DNA from: Petaurus breviceps papuanus
Lineage: Eukaryota > Chordata > Mammalia > Diprotodontia > Petauridae
Direction: 5' to 3'
NCBI GenBank assembly: GCA_028583685.1
Contig: JAMXIF010001194.1
Span: forward strand, 18,805,356-18,869,355
DNA: 64,000 nt
Part shown: positions 1 through 11,144 of the stretch, one piece after another
Layout: every line of letters begins with the position of its first letter
Numbering within the stretch: the stretch's first letter is position 1
Made by a program: the position numbers and the translations under genes
The notes under the pieces: generated by a model
Seen by the model: the letters and a program-made list of their open reading frames with translations, nothing else
Database searches by the model: none
What the model was told of the DNA's origin: nothing

Positions 1-479
1 AAAGAGCACAAGAGAAAGTTTAACTATGCCTAAGGGGAACTTGAGCACCTATTGAAGGGGAGGAAAGGACTTCCAGCAAGGATGTGTGAGTTACCCCTTT
101 GCTGCATGAGCTTTCTGTACCTGAGCCTTCATTCCTCTAGATTCTCTATGTTATGTATGGTAGGAGAGTGTCTCAGAATTCTCAATTGTTTCAGTAAACA
201 CCCTTTTCTAAAAACCCCTTAAACCTGGCTGACTCAACTGATTCTCAACTGATAATCTTGGAGAAAAGCATAGCAGTAAAGCTCATGGGCTTTAATACTA
301 GAAACTCAGCCCTTCAACCCCTCAGGGAATATCTCTAAAGCCCTGAGGGGCCATAGTAACTGCTCCAGGGACCTGACTCATCAGTGAGAGTGGAAGTTGG
401 GATAAGTGCCTTAGAACATGAGTTATGAGATACACAAGCATTTCCTACCTCCGGAATGTAGATAATTTTCATGTGAGTA
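1..479. other. Unique sequence, no gene seen
   Basis: No repeat family or coding frame is recognised here. The one visible structure is a perfect 10-bp inverted repeat (CCCCTCAGGG at 318-327 and its complement at 341-350) around a 13-nt loop. Confidence 0.5.
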
Positions 480-775
480 CTCATTACTCACAGCTGCACC
501 TCATTGAGTCTCTTGCTTCCTTCAGTACAATATATTTCCCATAAGAAGTCATTCCTGATTCCCCAGGATTATTAGCTTTCTAGCCCTTTAGAAATTATAA
601 TGTATTTACTTTTTATTTACTTATTTTTGTAAATGCTTTTTTCTGTCCTCCTCCTAGGGAAATGAAATCTCTTTGAAAACAGGGACTGTTTCATTTTTCT
701 TTTGTTTCCTGAGTGCCTATCACAGTTTCTTGCACATACTTAATGCTTAATAACTGTTTGTTGAATAGAATTGAA
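480..775 (+). mobile_element. L2 LINE, 3' end
   Basis: The segment follows the L2 3' end. It has an 'AAGAAGTCATTCCTGATTCC' coding tail, then AGGGACTGTTTCATTTTTC, then a 'cacatacttaatgcttaataactgtttgttgaa' type terminus. A second short tail of the same kind lies at about 805-855. It is a 5'-truncated, old, non-functional copy. Confidence 0.7.
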
Positions 776-859
776 CTGAATATATCATGGAAACAAAACT
801 AAAATGATTCCTTGTGCCTTGCATAGAGTAGATATTCAAATATTTGTTGATGAATTTTT

Positions 860-2130
860 TTAAGGAAGTTGTGCTCACTGAAACACTTTTATCTGTTATT
901 TGGTGAGAAGTGATGCCTTATTGGCTTAAGTAGTCACATTTAGGAAATTTATCCAGTTATTAGGCACCCAGAGGAGTGCTGAGACTGGAAGCCTTGTCTG
1001 ATCTCCAGATGCCAGTACTCTCTCCTCCCTTCCAATCTTTGGAATGTAAAACTTCCATATCATTATCCTTAAAAACTTGAAAATACATTTAACTCCAAAA
1101 GAGACCTTGTGTTTACAGTATCTATGCCTCTTTTTTTCCCCTGATATTGTTGGGTACTGCAACTGCATTCTTCAGCTAATGAACATCTCTGCTTAGGTTA
1201 TATTATTCTATCTCCATGAGACTGTCTTGAGAAGGGAAACAGGACAATAAAGGAATAGTCCTTATGTGCCAGAAAGCCTCTAAATATCCTGCAAATCATT
1301 CAAGCTCTTTTCTTTCCATTCATTTCAAATGCCATTCAGTGACAATTTTCTAACAAAAGCCTAGTCTCTAATGTTGTTATTTGATTTTAAGCAACAGTTT
1401 AATTCTTCTTTGTGCAGTAATGTTAATAACCCTCTGAAGGGTTGCATGCACAGCAGTGACTGAATATACTATGGGAGTGGTGTGAATCATCCTATAAATA
1501 GAGGCCTGCCAGCATTGAGACTTTGTCCAGCTGTTAGTTGCAGAAATTTAATTTCAGTTTGCAAATCTTTAAGTTGAGAAACAATCAGACTCAGAGATGT
1601 TCCCCAAACAGGGAAAGGGTGTTAGTATTGGAATTCTATCATTCTATTAGTGAAGTCAGTCTTTAAAAAAAATGATGTAAGCAGACAATCTGAACCAATC
1701 ATTCTATCAGTAAGCTATCTGTGAGTGAAAGAAGGAGGGAAAAACTATATAGCAAAACATGGTCATTTCAGCTTTCACATCTTGATATCTTTTCTACTAG
1801 CAGAGAATTTAGTGGGTGATTGATTTCAGTTCATCAGCTGATATATCAGCTTATCACAGATGACTCCCTTAGTTTAATAAGCCTGAGAAAAAAATCATTG
1901 CTTTTCCCCCTAGTTCATTTTGTAAAGTGTTCATTGACTTCTTAGGTACCCCACCTCTGAAAATGGGTGATATCTATACATTTTTGGCACCATTATTTGA
2001 ATTCAAATAGAAAAGGAGAGGTTGAAGTTTGGGGTACACAGCTAGTTAGTGAGGAGGCATAGGAAAAAATTGACAGCATTACTAAGAGTATATTACTATA
2101 GCTTATAGTAAAATTAATAAAATAACACTA
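860..2130. other. Unique sequence with one TATA-like motif
   Basis: No repeat is recognised over about 1.3 kb. A good TATA-box match, CTATAAATAGAGGCC, lies near 1491-1505, and a related motif ATCATTCTATYAGT occurs twice between about 1638 and 1712. No exon, splice pair or coding frame could be tied to it, so promoter activity is unproven. Confidence 0.4.
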
Positions 2131-2134
2131 AAAA

Positions 2135-2440
2135 TAATTGATATTTACATAGCACCTGTACATATCTAACCTCACTTGACCGATTCTTATAATAAACTTG
2201 TGAGTTAGTTGCAACAGATACTATTGTCTCTGTTTTACAAAAACTCTCCAACTATACCTTAGCTTTGTGAGGCATAGTATTATCACAACAACAATAGTGT
2301 CTGCCTCAGTTTCCAGAGGCATAGTTATGGAATTTAAGTGAATTGCCCATGGACACACAACTAATTTGGGTCAAAGGGGAAATTTGAATCCGGGACTTTT
2401 CTGACTCCAAATCAGAAGACTTCCTCTAGATCATGCTTCC
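2135..2440 (-). mobile_element. CORE-SINE / MIR-like SINE
   Basis: The antisense MIR/CORE pattern is visible in order: 'catagcacctgtac', the 'TTACTTGATTC...' type tail, 'TGCCTCAGTTTCC', 'TGAATTGCCCATGGACACAC', and 'TTTGAATCCGGGAC...CTGACTCCAAATC' from the tRNA-like head. The copy is diverged, so it is old. Confidence 0.65.
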
Positions 2441-2629
2441 TTTCTTCATGTCCCACCATCAGTATGGACCATTAATTGTTTTTCTCCCTTATTAGTAAGT
2501 TGTGTTTTTTTTTAATCTTCCACTCATGCCTCTCTTTTGTGTGTTTGTCTATTTTAATAAGAAAGCTATTTAATGGAGGGACATAGATGATTGGAAAGAC
2601 TGCTTCAGGAAATCCAATCCAATTGGATT

Positions 2630-2775
2630 ACGATTTGTTAAGCACCTATTATGGGCAAGGCACCATGCTAGGGCACACAATCAAAATGAAAAAGAGTCTC
2701 TGTCTTCAAGAAGTTTACATACTGCTGGGAGATAAAACATGTAAATAAATAATGAACTCATCCTCTATATGTACA
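2630..2775 (-). mobile_element. L2 LINE 3' tail (antisense)
   Basis: The sequence 'TTGTTAAGCACCTATTATG...GGCAAGGCACCATGCTAGG...CTGTCTTCAAGAAGTTTACAT' is the complement of the L2 terminus, which in sense reads roughly TGTAAGCTCCTTGAGGGCAG then GTGCTTAATAAAT. It is a 5'-truncated fragment. Confidence 0.7.
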
Positions 2776-2804
2776 CTTAAGTAGCTTATGGCTAGAAAGT
2801 GATT

Positions 2805-3055
2805 GGGAGCCAACATAGGAATATTATGTTGGACTTTTAGTCAGGAAGACTCAGGTTCGAAATTCCACCTCTAAAACACTAGCTCTGTGACCACTGTTAA
2901 GTTATTTAACTTCTGAACCTCAATTTCCCCATATATATACTGTAGTACCCAGCCCACAGAATTGCTGTTTGGCTCAAAAGTTATGTTGTATATAAACCAG
3001 TTTGCAAAACTTTAGTGTTATATAAATATCAAGTATAATTATCATAATAATGATT
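2805..3055 (+). mobile_element. CORE-SINE / MIR-like SINE
   Basis: Sense order is clear: head 'GTCAGGAAGACTCAGGTTCG', core 'AGCTCTGTGACCACTGTTAAG', 'ACTTCTGAACCTCAATTTCC', then a tail ending in 'AAAACTTTAGTGTTATATAA' and a small TAAT-rich end. Confidence 0.7.
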
Positions 3056-3129
3056 GTTTGGTAATGCATGATAGAATAGGAGACATGTACCATTTAGACT
3101 GCTGCAATAGAAACTCAGAATTTAAGTAT

Positions 3130-3235
3130 GATGTACTCTGAGTGGCCTCTGCTTCCCCATCTATAAATGAGGGAGTTGGAGTAAATTGCTTATAAGTCTC
3201 CTTCTGGTTCTATCTATGATCCTATGATTCTATAC
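3130..3235 (+). mobile_element. MIR-like 3' fragment
   Basis: It carries 'TTCCCCATCTATAAATGAGG', 'AGTTGGAGTAAATTGC' and 'TCTCCTTCTGGTTCTATCTA' followed by 'ATGATTCTAT'. This is the 3' half of a MIR-like SINE without its head. Confidence 0.5.
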
Positions 3236-3644
3236 TTTCAGTCCCCATTAATAGTGACTATAGTACAAGGTCAGGTGTACTGGTCTTGGCTTACCTACAT
3301 GATGTAGTCACCTATAGGCTACAAGTTGCACTCACATGAAGCAGTTGTTCTCATGGGGAATACTGCAGGGCTCTGTAAGTCATGCAATCAGAATGTTTCC
3401 CATCTTCCACTGATTTTCATCAACTACTGTCAACATGCTTATCACTGTTTCCTTCCAGAATCCATATCAATATCTGTCACTGCTGTGAATCCATTAGTAC
3501 AAGACTTAGCAGGAAATCTCTACCCTGTTTACTTCTAGGAATTCCAATTTTGCTGGACTTCTATTTCCTTTACTGCTATGTTGTAAATTATACTTGCAAG
3601 TTTGCTAGGGATGAATTCTAGAGCAAATTCTGGAAGGAAGGATG

Positions 3645-3646
<2 letters not shown>
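3236..3646. other. Unique sequence
   Basis: No repeat or gene is recognised. Short open frames of 70-79 codons here have no recognisable motif and look like chance. Confidence 0.4.
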
Positions 3647-3693
<47 letters not shown>

Positions 3694-3703
3694 NNNNNNN
3701 NNN

Positions 3704-3754
<51 letters not shown>
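3647..3754 (+). repeat. (GT)n microsatellite with 10-N assembly gap
   Basis: Pure GT dinucleotides run on both sides of a run of ten N at 3694-3703. The gap size is likely a placeholder, so true length is unknown. The histidine/threonine-rich frames it creates on the minus strand are artefacts. Confidence 0.95.
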
Positions 3755-3757
<3 letters not shown>

Positions 3758-4574
3758 ATCAATGTGAGATAGATCTGTGATTTTGTCAGAAAGGGGTAAT
3801 TCCCAGGGTGAGAATTTCATCTATATTAATATTTAGGCGCTCTGAAATGACCAAAAAGAGGCTTTTGATCTCAGAACTGTGTCACTTTCTCTCTTCCTGA
3901 TCTTTATCTTCTCTCATTCTCCTCTGCCTTCACTCCTATCTCCCACCCTCTCTCCACCATAAGAGGTATTTCACTTGTCTGACTGTCTAGAGAAAAAATA
4001 CTAGCCATTTTAAAAAATATTCCAAGTCCACAATTTAGAAAAGAACTGAATTGCTTGTGCACTAGTTTATTTGTTTTAAGTAGGAGCAAACTCCTTTGTG
4101 AAATTATATTTTTCTATTTTAATAAGTTTTTTTAAGTATGTAAGTAGCATATGTAGCACATTTAGTGCAGGTAGTGTATTTAACTGAATCACAGGTAGAT
4201 TTTGTTTTACTAAATGAATAATGTTTTGAGAAATGCTTCTCTAGGTTCTGCTACTCGGCTACATTTTTTGTTTTTCTTGCATGCCATGGACAGCAACTCA
4301 ACCTTACATATGTTTTTTCTTCACGTCTAAAGAACAAGACTTGTGTTTCTTGTTTCTTTATAAGTTGCACAGTGATCTCTAAAGCTCTATGATAGAAACA
4401 TCCCATGATTTTAGTTCTTCCTCCTCCTCAAAATTCCTCAGTCCTATGGTTCCTGAAGCTTATGTACATCACTAGTTTCTTTCAGAATGAAGTCTGTAAT
4501 GTGTTAAAACTTTATGCCTCATCAAATAGGAAAATCAGGAAGAAAGATACATCTCAAGCTCCACTAATTCATAT
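3755..4574. other. Unique sequence
   Basis: AT-rich DNA without a recognisable repeat, exon or RNA gene. Confidence 0.4.
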
Positions 4575-4700
4575 ATCCAAGAAACATTTGTTGAGCATGT
4601 GCTATCTGAGAGACTTTGTGCTAAGTGCCAAGAAATTACAGTCATCGATTCAGGTATTGTCCCTACCTTCGTGGAGCTCACAGTCTAGTTAAGGAAATCA
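4575..4700 (-). mobile_element. L2 LINE 3' tail (antisense)
   Basis: 'AAACATTTGTTGAGCATGTG', 'TTTGTGCTAAGTGCCAAG' and 'TTCGTGGAGCTCACAGTCTAG' are the complement of the L2 terminus. Confidence 0.65.
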
Positions 4701-4737
4701 GATCTATACTCAAGATGATATAAAAGAGAATGTGTTA

Positions 4738-4872
4738 AATGCTGCTTGGCAGCTGTGTGATGTTGGATAAGTCATTTCATCGTAATTTTCCTCATAGTTT
4801 TCATCTGTAAAATGAAGAAGATAGACCACATGGTTGCCAAGGTCACTTCTAGCTCTAAATCCTATATTTCCA
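4738..4872 (+). mobile_element. MIR-like SINE fragment
   Basis: 'CAGCTGTGTGATGTTGGATAAG', 'TTTTCATCTGTAAAATGAAG' and 'AAGGTCACTTCTAGCTCTAA' are the core and 3' part of a MIR-like SINE; the head is missing. Confidence 0.6.
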
Positions 4873-5084
4873 GGTGCTTAAAATAAATACAGTAATGCAT
4901 TTGGGAGTTCAGTGAAGCTTATTTGGCTATTGTGTAGTACTAAGAAGACTGACACTCCAGAACACTTAACTTTGTTTCTTAGTGGGCTATAAACTATGCC
5001 TTGACTTTCATCTAGTTTGTGTTCCTCACAAGTGCATCTAGGCAGGAGCAAAAATTCATACCCATAAAGAAAAATCCTGAAGTG

Positions 5085-5225
5085 ATGAGAGTGTGTGTCA
5101 GAGTGGTCAGAATGAAGCTAGTACAGGAGCAACAGCAGAGAGAAGAAGAAAGGAGAAAGGGTGAGGTGCAGAGAGGATATGGGAGGAAGAGAGGCTGGGG
5201 GAGAGAAAGAGGAAGAACTAAGGAT
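5085..5225 (+). repeat. Purine-rich low-complexity tract
   Basis: About 140 bases are dominated by A and G (GAGAGAAGAAGAAAGGAGAAAG and similar). The tract gives an arginine/glutamate-rich 81-codon frame that is a composition artefact. No gene function is inferred. Confidence 0.6.
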
Positions 5226-5939
5226 TTTCTAAATATTCATGGGTGGGAATGTCATGGGCAATAGAAAAATCAGTATGTAAAATGAAGAATGAATCAGATA
5301 TCATCCTTGCCCAGAAATACTCCCATTCTAATAGAGAAACCTGAGTTTTGTTTAAGAGACTGAATTTGAACTTGATTTGAAGTATTAAAAACATGAGAGG
5401 CAGAATTAGTGTTAATATTTGTCTCATAAATACTCATACATATCATAGCCCTTGGCAGTCACATCAGCCACACCTCCGATCCCTTTCTATTTGGATGATT
5501 ATTAGGGTGTTTCCACTTTTGTAGATGCTAATATTTCCTTCCTTTCTGTGAGCTATACTTCATATGCTATTCTCCTAATATTTCTGCCGAAGGCACTTTA
5601 TTATTACTACTGTAGCAAGTCCAAAACAGAGACCAAGATTTAGCATAATTTTAGAGCCATCTGTCTTTCATTATTTTGTTTTTATTTAATATTTGAAATG
5701 TTCTATTGTCAACTTAGTGAAGGCTCATATTGTTCTCATGATCTCTTTTTACAGTGTCAAAAACAAAAATTCTATGTGGGGCCACTTTTTTTGTTTCTTT
5801 TAATCTTTATTCAGTTAAATTTGTTGTGATGTTTTTATTCAAACCTAGTATACATTATTCTGTTTATGTATTTTTAAAACATATTCATTCAAATAAACTA
5901 TGTATGTCTGGTGACCCATTACTTTTGCCTGGGAGTTAG
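5226..5939. other. Unique sequence
   Basis: No repeat family recognised with confidence; AT-rich, no coding signal. Confidence 0.4.
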
Positions 5940-6866
5940 TCAATTAGCAAGCACTTATTAAGCACCTGCTATGTGCAGAAAACTGGGGATAAAATTTAAA
6001 AATGAACTAATTCTTGTCCTCAAAGAGCTTACATTCCATTGAGGAGAAAATGTACATATACGAGTATATGTAAAATCTGTACAAAAAAATTTTAAAAAAC
6101 AAGGTAATTGGGGGAGGGGAGAAACTAATAGCTAGGAAAGGTGAAGGGTTGGCAGGTCAGGAAAGGCTTCATGTAAAAGTTGGTACTTGTCATGAGGTTT
6201 GAAGGAAACTAAGAATTCTAAGAGTAGAGGTGAAGAAGGATTGTATTCCAGATGCTTAGAGAAAAATCAATGCAAAGGCAAGAATATGGGTGATGTAGAT
6301 TTTTAAAAAAAACATTATTTTGTTAAATATTTCCCAATTACATGTAAATTTTTTGACAATAATTTTTAAAAATTTTGAATTCCCACTTCTTTCCCTCCCT
6401 GTGGCCCCTCCCCCTTCTTGAGAAGGCAATCAATTTGATATTGATTGTACACATGAAGTTATGCAAACATATTTCCATATTAGCCATGTGCAAAATAAAA
6501 AAAATACAACAGTAAAAATAAAGTAAAAAATATGCTTCAATCTGCATTCAGAGTTTATCAATATCTTGAGCTTGACAGCATTTTTCAGGTGATAAGAGTT
6601 TTGAGTGAGCAACCATAAAGAAACCAGTTTGGTATTTAGGAGTGTAATATATGAGAAGACTGGAAATACAGGTTGGGGTTAGATCATGAAATGTTTTATA
6701 TGTCAAACAGGAATTCATGTTTTATCCTAAAAGTAACATGGAAACATTAGAGTTTATTGAGTAGGGGAGTGATAGGATCAAACTTGCACTTTAGAAAAAT
6801 AATTGTTGATTGTTTGTAGAATGACTAGAGAGGAAAAGACAAGGCAGGGAAGCCAGTTAAGAGGGT
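5940..6866 (-). mobile_element. L2 LINE, antisense, split by an L1 3' end
   Basis: The left edge is the L2 3' terminus in complement ('CACTTATTAAGCACCTGC...CTTACATTCCATTGAGG'). Upstream L2 sequence follows, including 'TCAGGAAAGGCTTCATGTAA' and, after the interruption, 'TAACATGGAAACATTAGAGT' and 'GTGATAGGATCAAACTTGCA'. This matches the complement of the L2 coding tail. An antisense L1 end occupies about 6303-6590. No intact reading frame remains. Confidence 0.7.
6303..6590 (-). mobile_element. L1 LINE 3' end inserted in L2
   Basis: On the minus strand it reads 'GCACATGGCTAATATGGAAA', then 'ATTGCCTTCTCAAGAAGGGG', then 'TACATGTAATTGGGAAATAT' and an A-rich end. This resembles the L1 3' end at 11145-11605. 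It is 5'-truncated to about 290 bp and lies inside an L2 copy whose sequence resumes on the right. Confidence 0.7.
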
Positions 6867-6867
6867 T

Positions 6868-9165
6868 AGTCAGAAAGCATTTATAATATGCTAGGCAAAA
6901 AGCTAAGTTTTGGGGATATAAAGGCAAAATCCCTGCCCTCACATTGCTCATATCCTAAGAGTAGAGACAACATGTTTATAACCATGGAACTAAAAGACAT
7001 ATACAATGTAAATGAAATGTCATCTCAAAAGGAAAGCACTAGTATCTGGAGGACTAAGAAAGACTTCCGTCAAAAGGTGGAACTTTATTCAAATCTCAAG
7101 GAAAGCCACAGAAGCTCAAAATCAGAGGAGAAGAGAGAACATTCCATCATAGGTACCAGCTAGTATAGTCAGAGTCAGGAGATGGAGAATTGTGTCAGAA
7201 GCATCAAGTAGGCCTGTGTAGCTGGATCATAAAGTGATAGTTACAGGAGAGTAAAGAGTAAGAAGACCAGAAAGGTAAGATAGACCAGGTTGTAAAGAGC
7301 TTTAACTGTTTGACAGAGGCAGACACATTTGATCATAGAGATAAGAGGAAACCATTGGAGTTTATTAAGGGGAAGGGGTGATGGTGACATGTTCGGATTT
7401 ATGTGGGTTTTTTTTATCACTTTGGATTGGAGTGATGGGAGGATAGATGAGTCAGGCAGACCAGCTAGATGGCTATTGCAGTAGTTCAGGTGAAAAGTAA
7501 TAGGGCCTAAAGTAGTGACTATGGGAGTAAAAGAGAAAGAGACATATGTAAGAGATGTTATGAAGATAGAAATGACAGGATTTGAGAACAGTCTGTATAT
7601 GCAGAATGAATATGAGCAAAGAATCAAAGGTAACACTGAGGTTGTAAACCTAGGTGACTGAGAGGGTGGCAGTGCCCTCAAAAAAAAATTGGGGAAATTG
7701 GCAAAAAATGAAAGATTTGGAGAAAATAATGAGTTCTCTTTTGGACATTTGGAGTTTGAGATGCCTCAGATCACCTGATTTGAGATGTCCAAAAGATAAC
7801 TGTTGATACAGAACTCTGTGTTTATGAGAGATATTAGAAATGGTATAATGATAATGGGAATTTGAAGATCTTCCCTGACCCTTAAGGAGCCTAAGGGAAT
7901 TTGAAGACCTTTCCTGCTTTGAAAATAAACGCTGGCCCCTAATAGGCTGAATGTAATCACATGGAGTCTGTGATGGGATGAGTTTGCTGAAGGGTAGAGC
8001 AGAATCCACAGGAAGTTGGGAGTCAGAACCAGTTAGATGATTGGGAGGAGAGCATAGTGTGAGAAAGACAGATAGGCTTGTGAGTAAATATTGGGTTTAT
8101 GTTGGTTTGTGGGAAGGCTAAAGGATGTTGTGGCTCTCTGTGCTGTTATGGCTTATTACCTTCTTTGCTGCTATGATGGAATCAGCTTACTGCTTTTGAG
8201 ATTTGGTTTACTGGTGTCTGAATAAATGTTTTGCTTCTGTTTTCTGTATGGAGAGTCTGTTATATTTTGCAATTGACCACCATGCAGGTATATTTATAGT
8301 GATCATGGGTCCTGTGGATATTGCATTGGTGCTACGCTACAGATGGATATCTAGACATGAGAATAATTTGCATAGAGATACTATTTGAAACCATGGGAGC
8401 TTAATAAGATCACAAAAAAAGACAGTGTGAAAGGAAGAGAGGAAGGTCATAGACAGAAGCTTTGAGAAACACCCAAAATTAGTGGGAATGATCTGGATAA
8501 AGATTAACCAAAGAAAGCTGAGGAAAGATAATCAGATAGGTAAGAGGAGAATTTGGAGAGAATGGTTGTAGCAGCAAGCACCCCAAGCATCCTCAGCGTT
8601 TGCTGCCAACACAGGTTCTTGGATTTGCTTTGATAAAGGAAAGCAACTCAAAAATGAGTTAACAAGCTTACTTTAATCAGCCAAACATGTATCCTTTACC
8701 TAGTTCAGGGGAAAAAGGTCAGCACCCCGAACTTCAAAGTATACAGGCAGAATTATCAAGACAGAGAAACAGATCAAGTAGACAGATTTCCAAACTGTCC
8801 AACCATTACATCCATACCAAACAACATCTGGGTTTCAAAGCCGGGGGGCTCTGGACAATGGCTAGCCCAGAGTTTCATCAAATCACAGAACACTTCTCAA
8901 AGTGAGCCCCCAAAACAAAGCCTCACATCAGGGCTTATATAGCCTTCTCCTGGATCAGAGAATGTAACAACCTTATCGACTCACTGGCCAATCAAGAAGT
9001 ATCTACTGAAAAACAAGCCTTCCACCCCAGGCTCCAGGTGCACTTTAGCCTAGGGGCAGGGAAGATCTTTAAATTTATGTTCCCATTACAGTGGTGTAAT
9101 GAAAATGTAAGAGAATGTACACAAGGAAATAGTGATTGGCACTGTCAGCAGCTGAAAAAAAAGTT
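6868..9165 (-). mobile_element. L2 LINE, antisense, split by a solo LTR
   Basis: A second L2 3' end starts here ('AGCATTTATAATATGCTAGG'). The complement of the L2 3' untranslated region and reverse-transcriptase coding tail then runs on for about 1.8 kb. Landmarks are 'CCATTGGAGTTTATTAAGGG', 'GCTATTGCAGTAGTTCAGGT', 'GGTTGTAAACCTAGGTGACTG' and 'AACCATGGGAGCTTAATAAG'. L2 sequence continues on both sides of the LTR: 'GGAGAGAATGGT' on the left and 'GTGGTGTAATGAAAATG' on the right. The copy is heavily decayed. Confidence 0.75.
8567..9090 (-). mobile_element. Solo LTR of an endogenous retrovirus
   Basis: A 524-bp block starts with TG and ends with CA on both strands, and near-identical 5-bp flanks (8562-8566 and 9091-9095) suit a retroviral target duplication. 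Read on the minus strand it holds a TATA-like CTATATAAGC (about 8934-8942) and, about 260 bases on, an ATTAAA-like polyadenylation signal (about 8672-8677). That is the promoter-R-polyA order of an LTR. No internal viral region is present, so it is a solo LTR left by recombination. It sits in an old L2, so it is younger than that L2. Family not determined. Confidence 0.7.
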
Positions 9166-9779
9166 TAAAATTTAAGATGGACTCAAACTATGCATCAAAG
9201 TCTTTAGTCCTAATTTATTTTTTGTCCTAAAGGGAACACATTTCTGCGGTCTAGGAGAAGGAGAGCTCATAGCTGCTCATTAACTATTTATGTGGTATAT
9301 TCATTGTATTCTAGCTATTATATGCTGCTCCATTTTGAATCTATGCTAATAGTAAAAATCTTACATACAGCATTCTCACATGTGCTTTCTTCTGGGAAAA
9401 ACTAAATCTGTCATACCAACAACATGTAACTAATTCTCATTGAAAATGGAATACTTACAAAAGAAAGTCAATTAGCCAATATGGGGGCTCAGAGCTAATC
9501 TTCACTGGATATATGTTAAAATGCAAATGCCCCTAAACAATGAATATTATGCCCTCCCCTTACACTCCCATAGAGAGAGCCAGAATGGGGAAATAGGAAG
9601 TGGCTGACATTTTGATGACTATAGAGAGTACAGGAAACTGAATCAGTTACTTTACCCATCAGTACAACCACCAGAGCAAGCCTGGTACTCCCCAATGAGT
9701 AACTATTAGTGCCTTCTAGTAGTTAAAATTTAACAAATATCCTCTTCAAAAATAATTTAATTTCTTTTGGAAAAAAAGT
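9166..9779. other. Unique sequence
   Basis: No repeat, exon or RNA gene recognised. Confidence 0.4.
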
Positions 9780-9940
9780 TTGTTTTCCTGGAAAAAAGCA
9801 TATGTGTATATGTGAGTATTTGTATATGTATATAGATGTATGTGTATATACATATATGTACATACACAGTCCTGTGTATTTGTGTACATACATGTGTGTA
9901 TATATAGTATATATACATATTTGTGTGTGTGTGTATTAGG
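9780..9940. repeat. AT/TG-rich microsatellite
   Basis: Imperfect alternation of TATG, TGTA and TATA units ending in a short (GT)n at about 9921-9934. A related AT-rich tract lies at 10045-10115. Confidence 0.85.
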
Positions 9941-10115
9941 TAATCCAAGTGTTATAGATACTGATTCAGCAAACATTTTGTTTGGAAAAAAATGAGGATT
10001 AAGTGTTAAGTAAAGATGTCATAAACCAATTGTATACATATTACATCTTCTATAATATAAAATATATGTATGTATGTATATACACATATATTTGTATGTA
10101 TATATATTCTGATTA

Positions 10116-10479
10116 TAAAGTTTTTAGCAGAGTTATGAAAAAGACATATGATACCACATATACAGTATATTAGAATCCTAGAGTCCATTTAATTTACCCT
10201 GTTCTCAGAGACATATACTCAGGAATACATTTTTCTATTTGCTATTTAATGCCGTATTTCTAGAATTTCTATATCATGGATGTGCAGGATTGATAACCTC
10301 AGTCCTTCAAATGTGAATTTTTCCTTTGATACATTCAGCATGGACACTTTCCTCATTAGAACAAAATTTTTCTCTTTCACATTTGCTATTTTTCTTCACA
10401 TTGACTTTTCACATTTGCTAGTCTTCTGTCATTCTTATTTTTTTGTCCCATACATGCTCTATAGAGGACCTACCAAACA
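10116..10479. other. Unique sequence
   Basis: No repeat or gene recognised. An imperfect direct repeat of TTTCACATTTGCTA occurs at about 10375 and 10406. Confidence 0.4.
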
Positions 10480-10640
10480 TGCTGGTGACCTAATCATAGA
10501 GTTGGAAGAGATCTTAGAGGTTATCTGTTTCAACTCCCTCATTTGGCAGATGAAAAACTAAAGCCAGAGAGGTTGCAACTTGCCCATGGACACAAATGTT
10601 GTAATTAACAGAGCTGGTAATTGAACCCAGTTCCTTTTAC
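10480..10640 (-). mobile_element. MIR-like SINE
   Basis: 'ATCATAGAGTTGGAAGAGATC', 'CCTCATTTGGCAGATGAAAA', 'CAACTTGCCCATGGACACAA' and 'GGTAATTGAACCCAGTTCC' give the antisense MIR pattern from tail to head. Confidence 0.65.
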
Positions 10641-10654
10641 TCCAAAATGGGCCA

Positions 10655-10900
10655 CTCGATATTACAAAGGGCAGAGTTCCAGCCCTGGAGTCAGAAAGAC
10701 CTGAGTTGTGTGACCCTGGATAAGTAACTCACCTCTGTCTGCCCCAATTTCTTCATCTGTTACAATATAGGGATAATAATAACATCCATCTGCCAGGGTT
10801 GTTGTATGAATCGAATGAGATAATATTTGTGGAGCACTTATCACCATGCCTGGTATGCAGGAATTGCTATATCTTGTTAGCTATCATCATCATCATCTTT
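10655..10900 (+). mobile_element. CORE-SINE (MAR/MIR type)
   Basis: Head 'CCTGGAGTCAGAAAGACCTG', core 'TTGTGTGACCCTGGATAAG', 'CCAATTTCTTCATCTGTTAC', and the extended tail 'GGGTTGTTGTATGAATCGAATGAG' to 'ATAATATTTGTGGAGCACTT' ending in CAT repeats. This is a near full-length copy lying directly beside an antisense relative at 10480-10640. Confidence 0.7.
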
Positions 10901-10984
10901 CTGCTGTGCAGGCTGTCATCCTCTAATTCTTTTTAAAGTTTCATGATTATGAATGCAACATTATTATTTCTACAAGGAATGAAA

Positions 10985-11140
10985 ATGATGAAGATGAAGG
11001 AAACTAGCACTTTTATAGTTTCTTACTGTTTAAGAATATACATGTTCTCATTTCATGTTCACATACATGTTCTCATTTGATCTTCTCATCAGCATTTTGA
11101 GATAGTTGATATATTATTTTCCCTATTTTACATATTGAGG
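10985..11140 (-). mobile_element. MIR-like SINE fragment
   Basis: 'GCACTTTTATAGTTTCTTAC', 'CATTTGATCTTCTCATCAGC' and 'CCCTATTTTACATATTGAGG' match the antisense tail and core. CATGTTCTCATTT is duplicated in tandem (about 11042 and 11067). Confidence 0.55.
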
Positions 11141-11144
11141 AATA

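Noticed and set aside
318-350. Perfect 10-bp hairpin as a terminator or small RNA
   Set aside because: A stem this short is expected by chance in 64 kb, and no transcript context supports it.
7241-8009. Minus-strand frames of 146 and 119 codons
   Set aside because: They lie within the antisense L2 copy and in no frame that preserves a complete L2 domain; not host genes.
9780-10115. CRISPR-like spaced repeats
   Set aside because: The repetition is a plain TATG/TGTA microsatellite without regular spacers.
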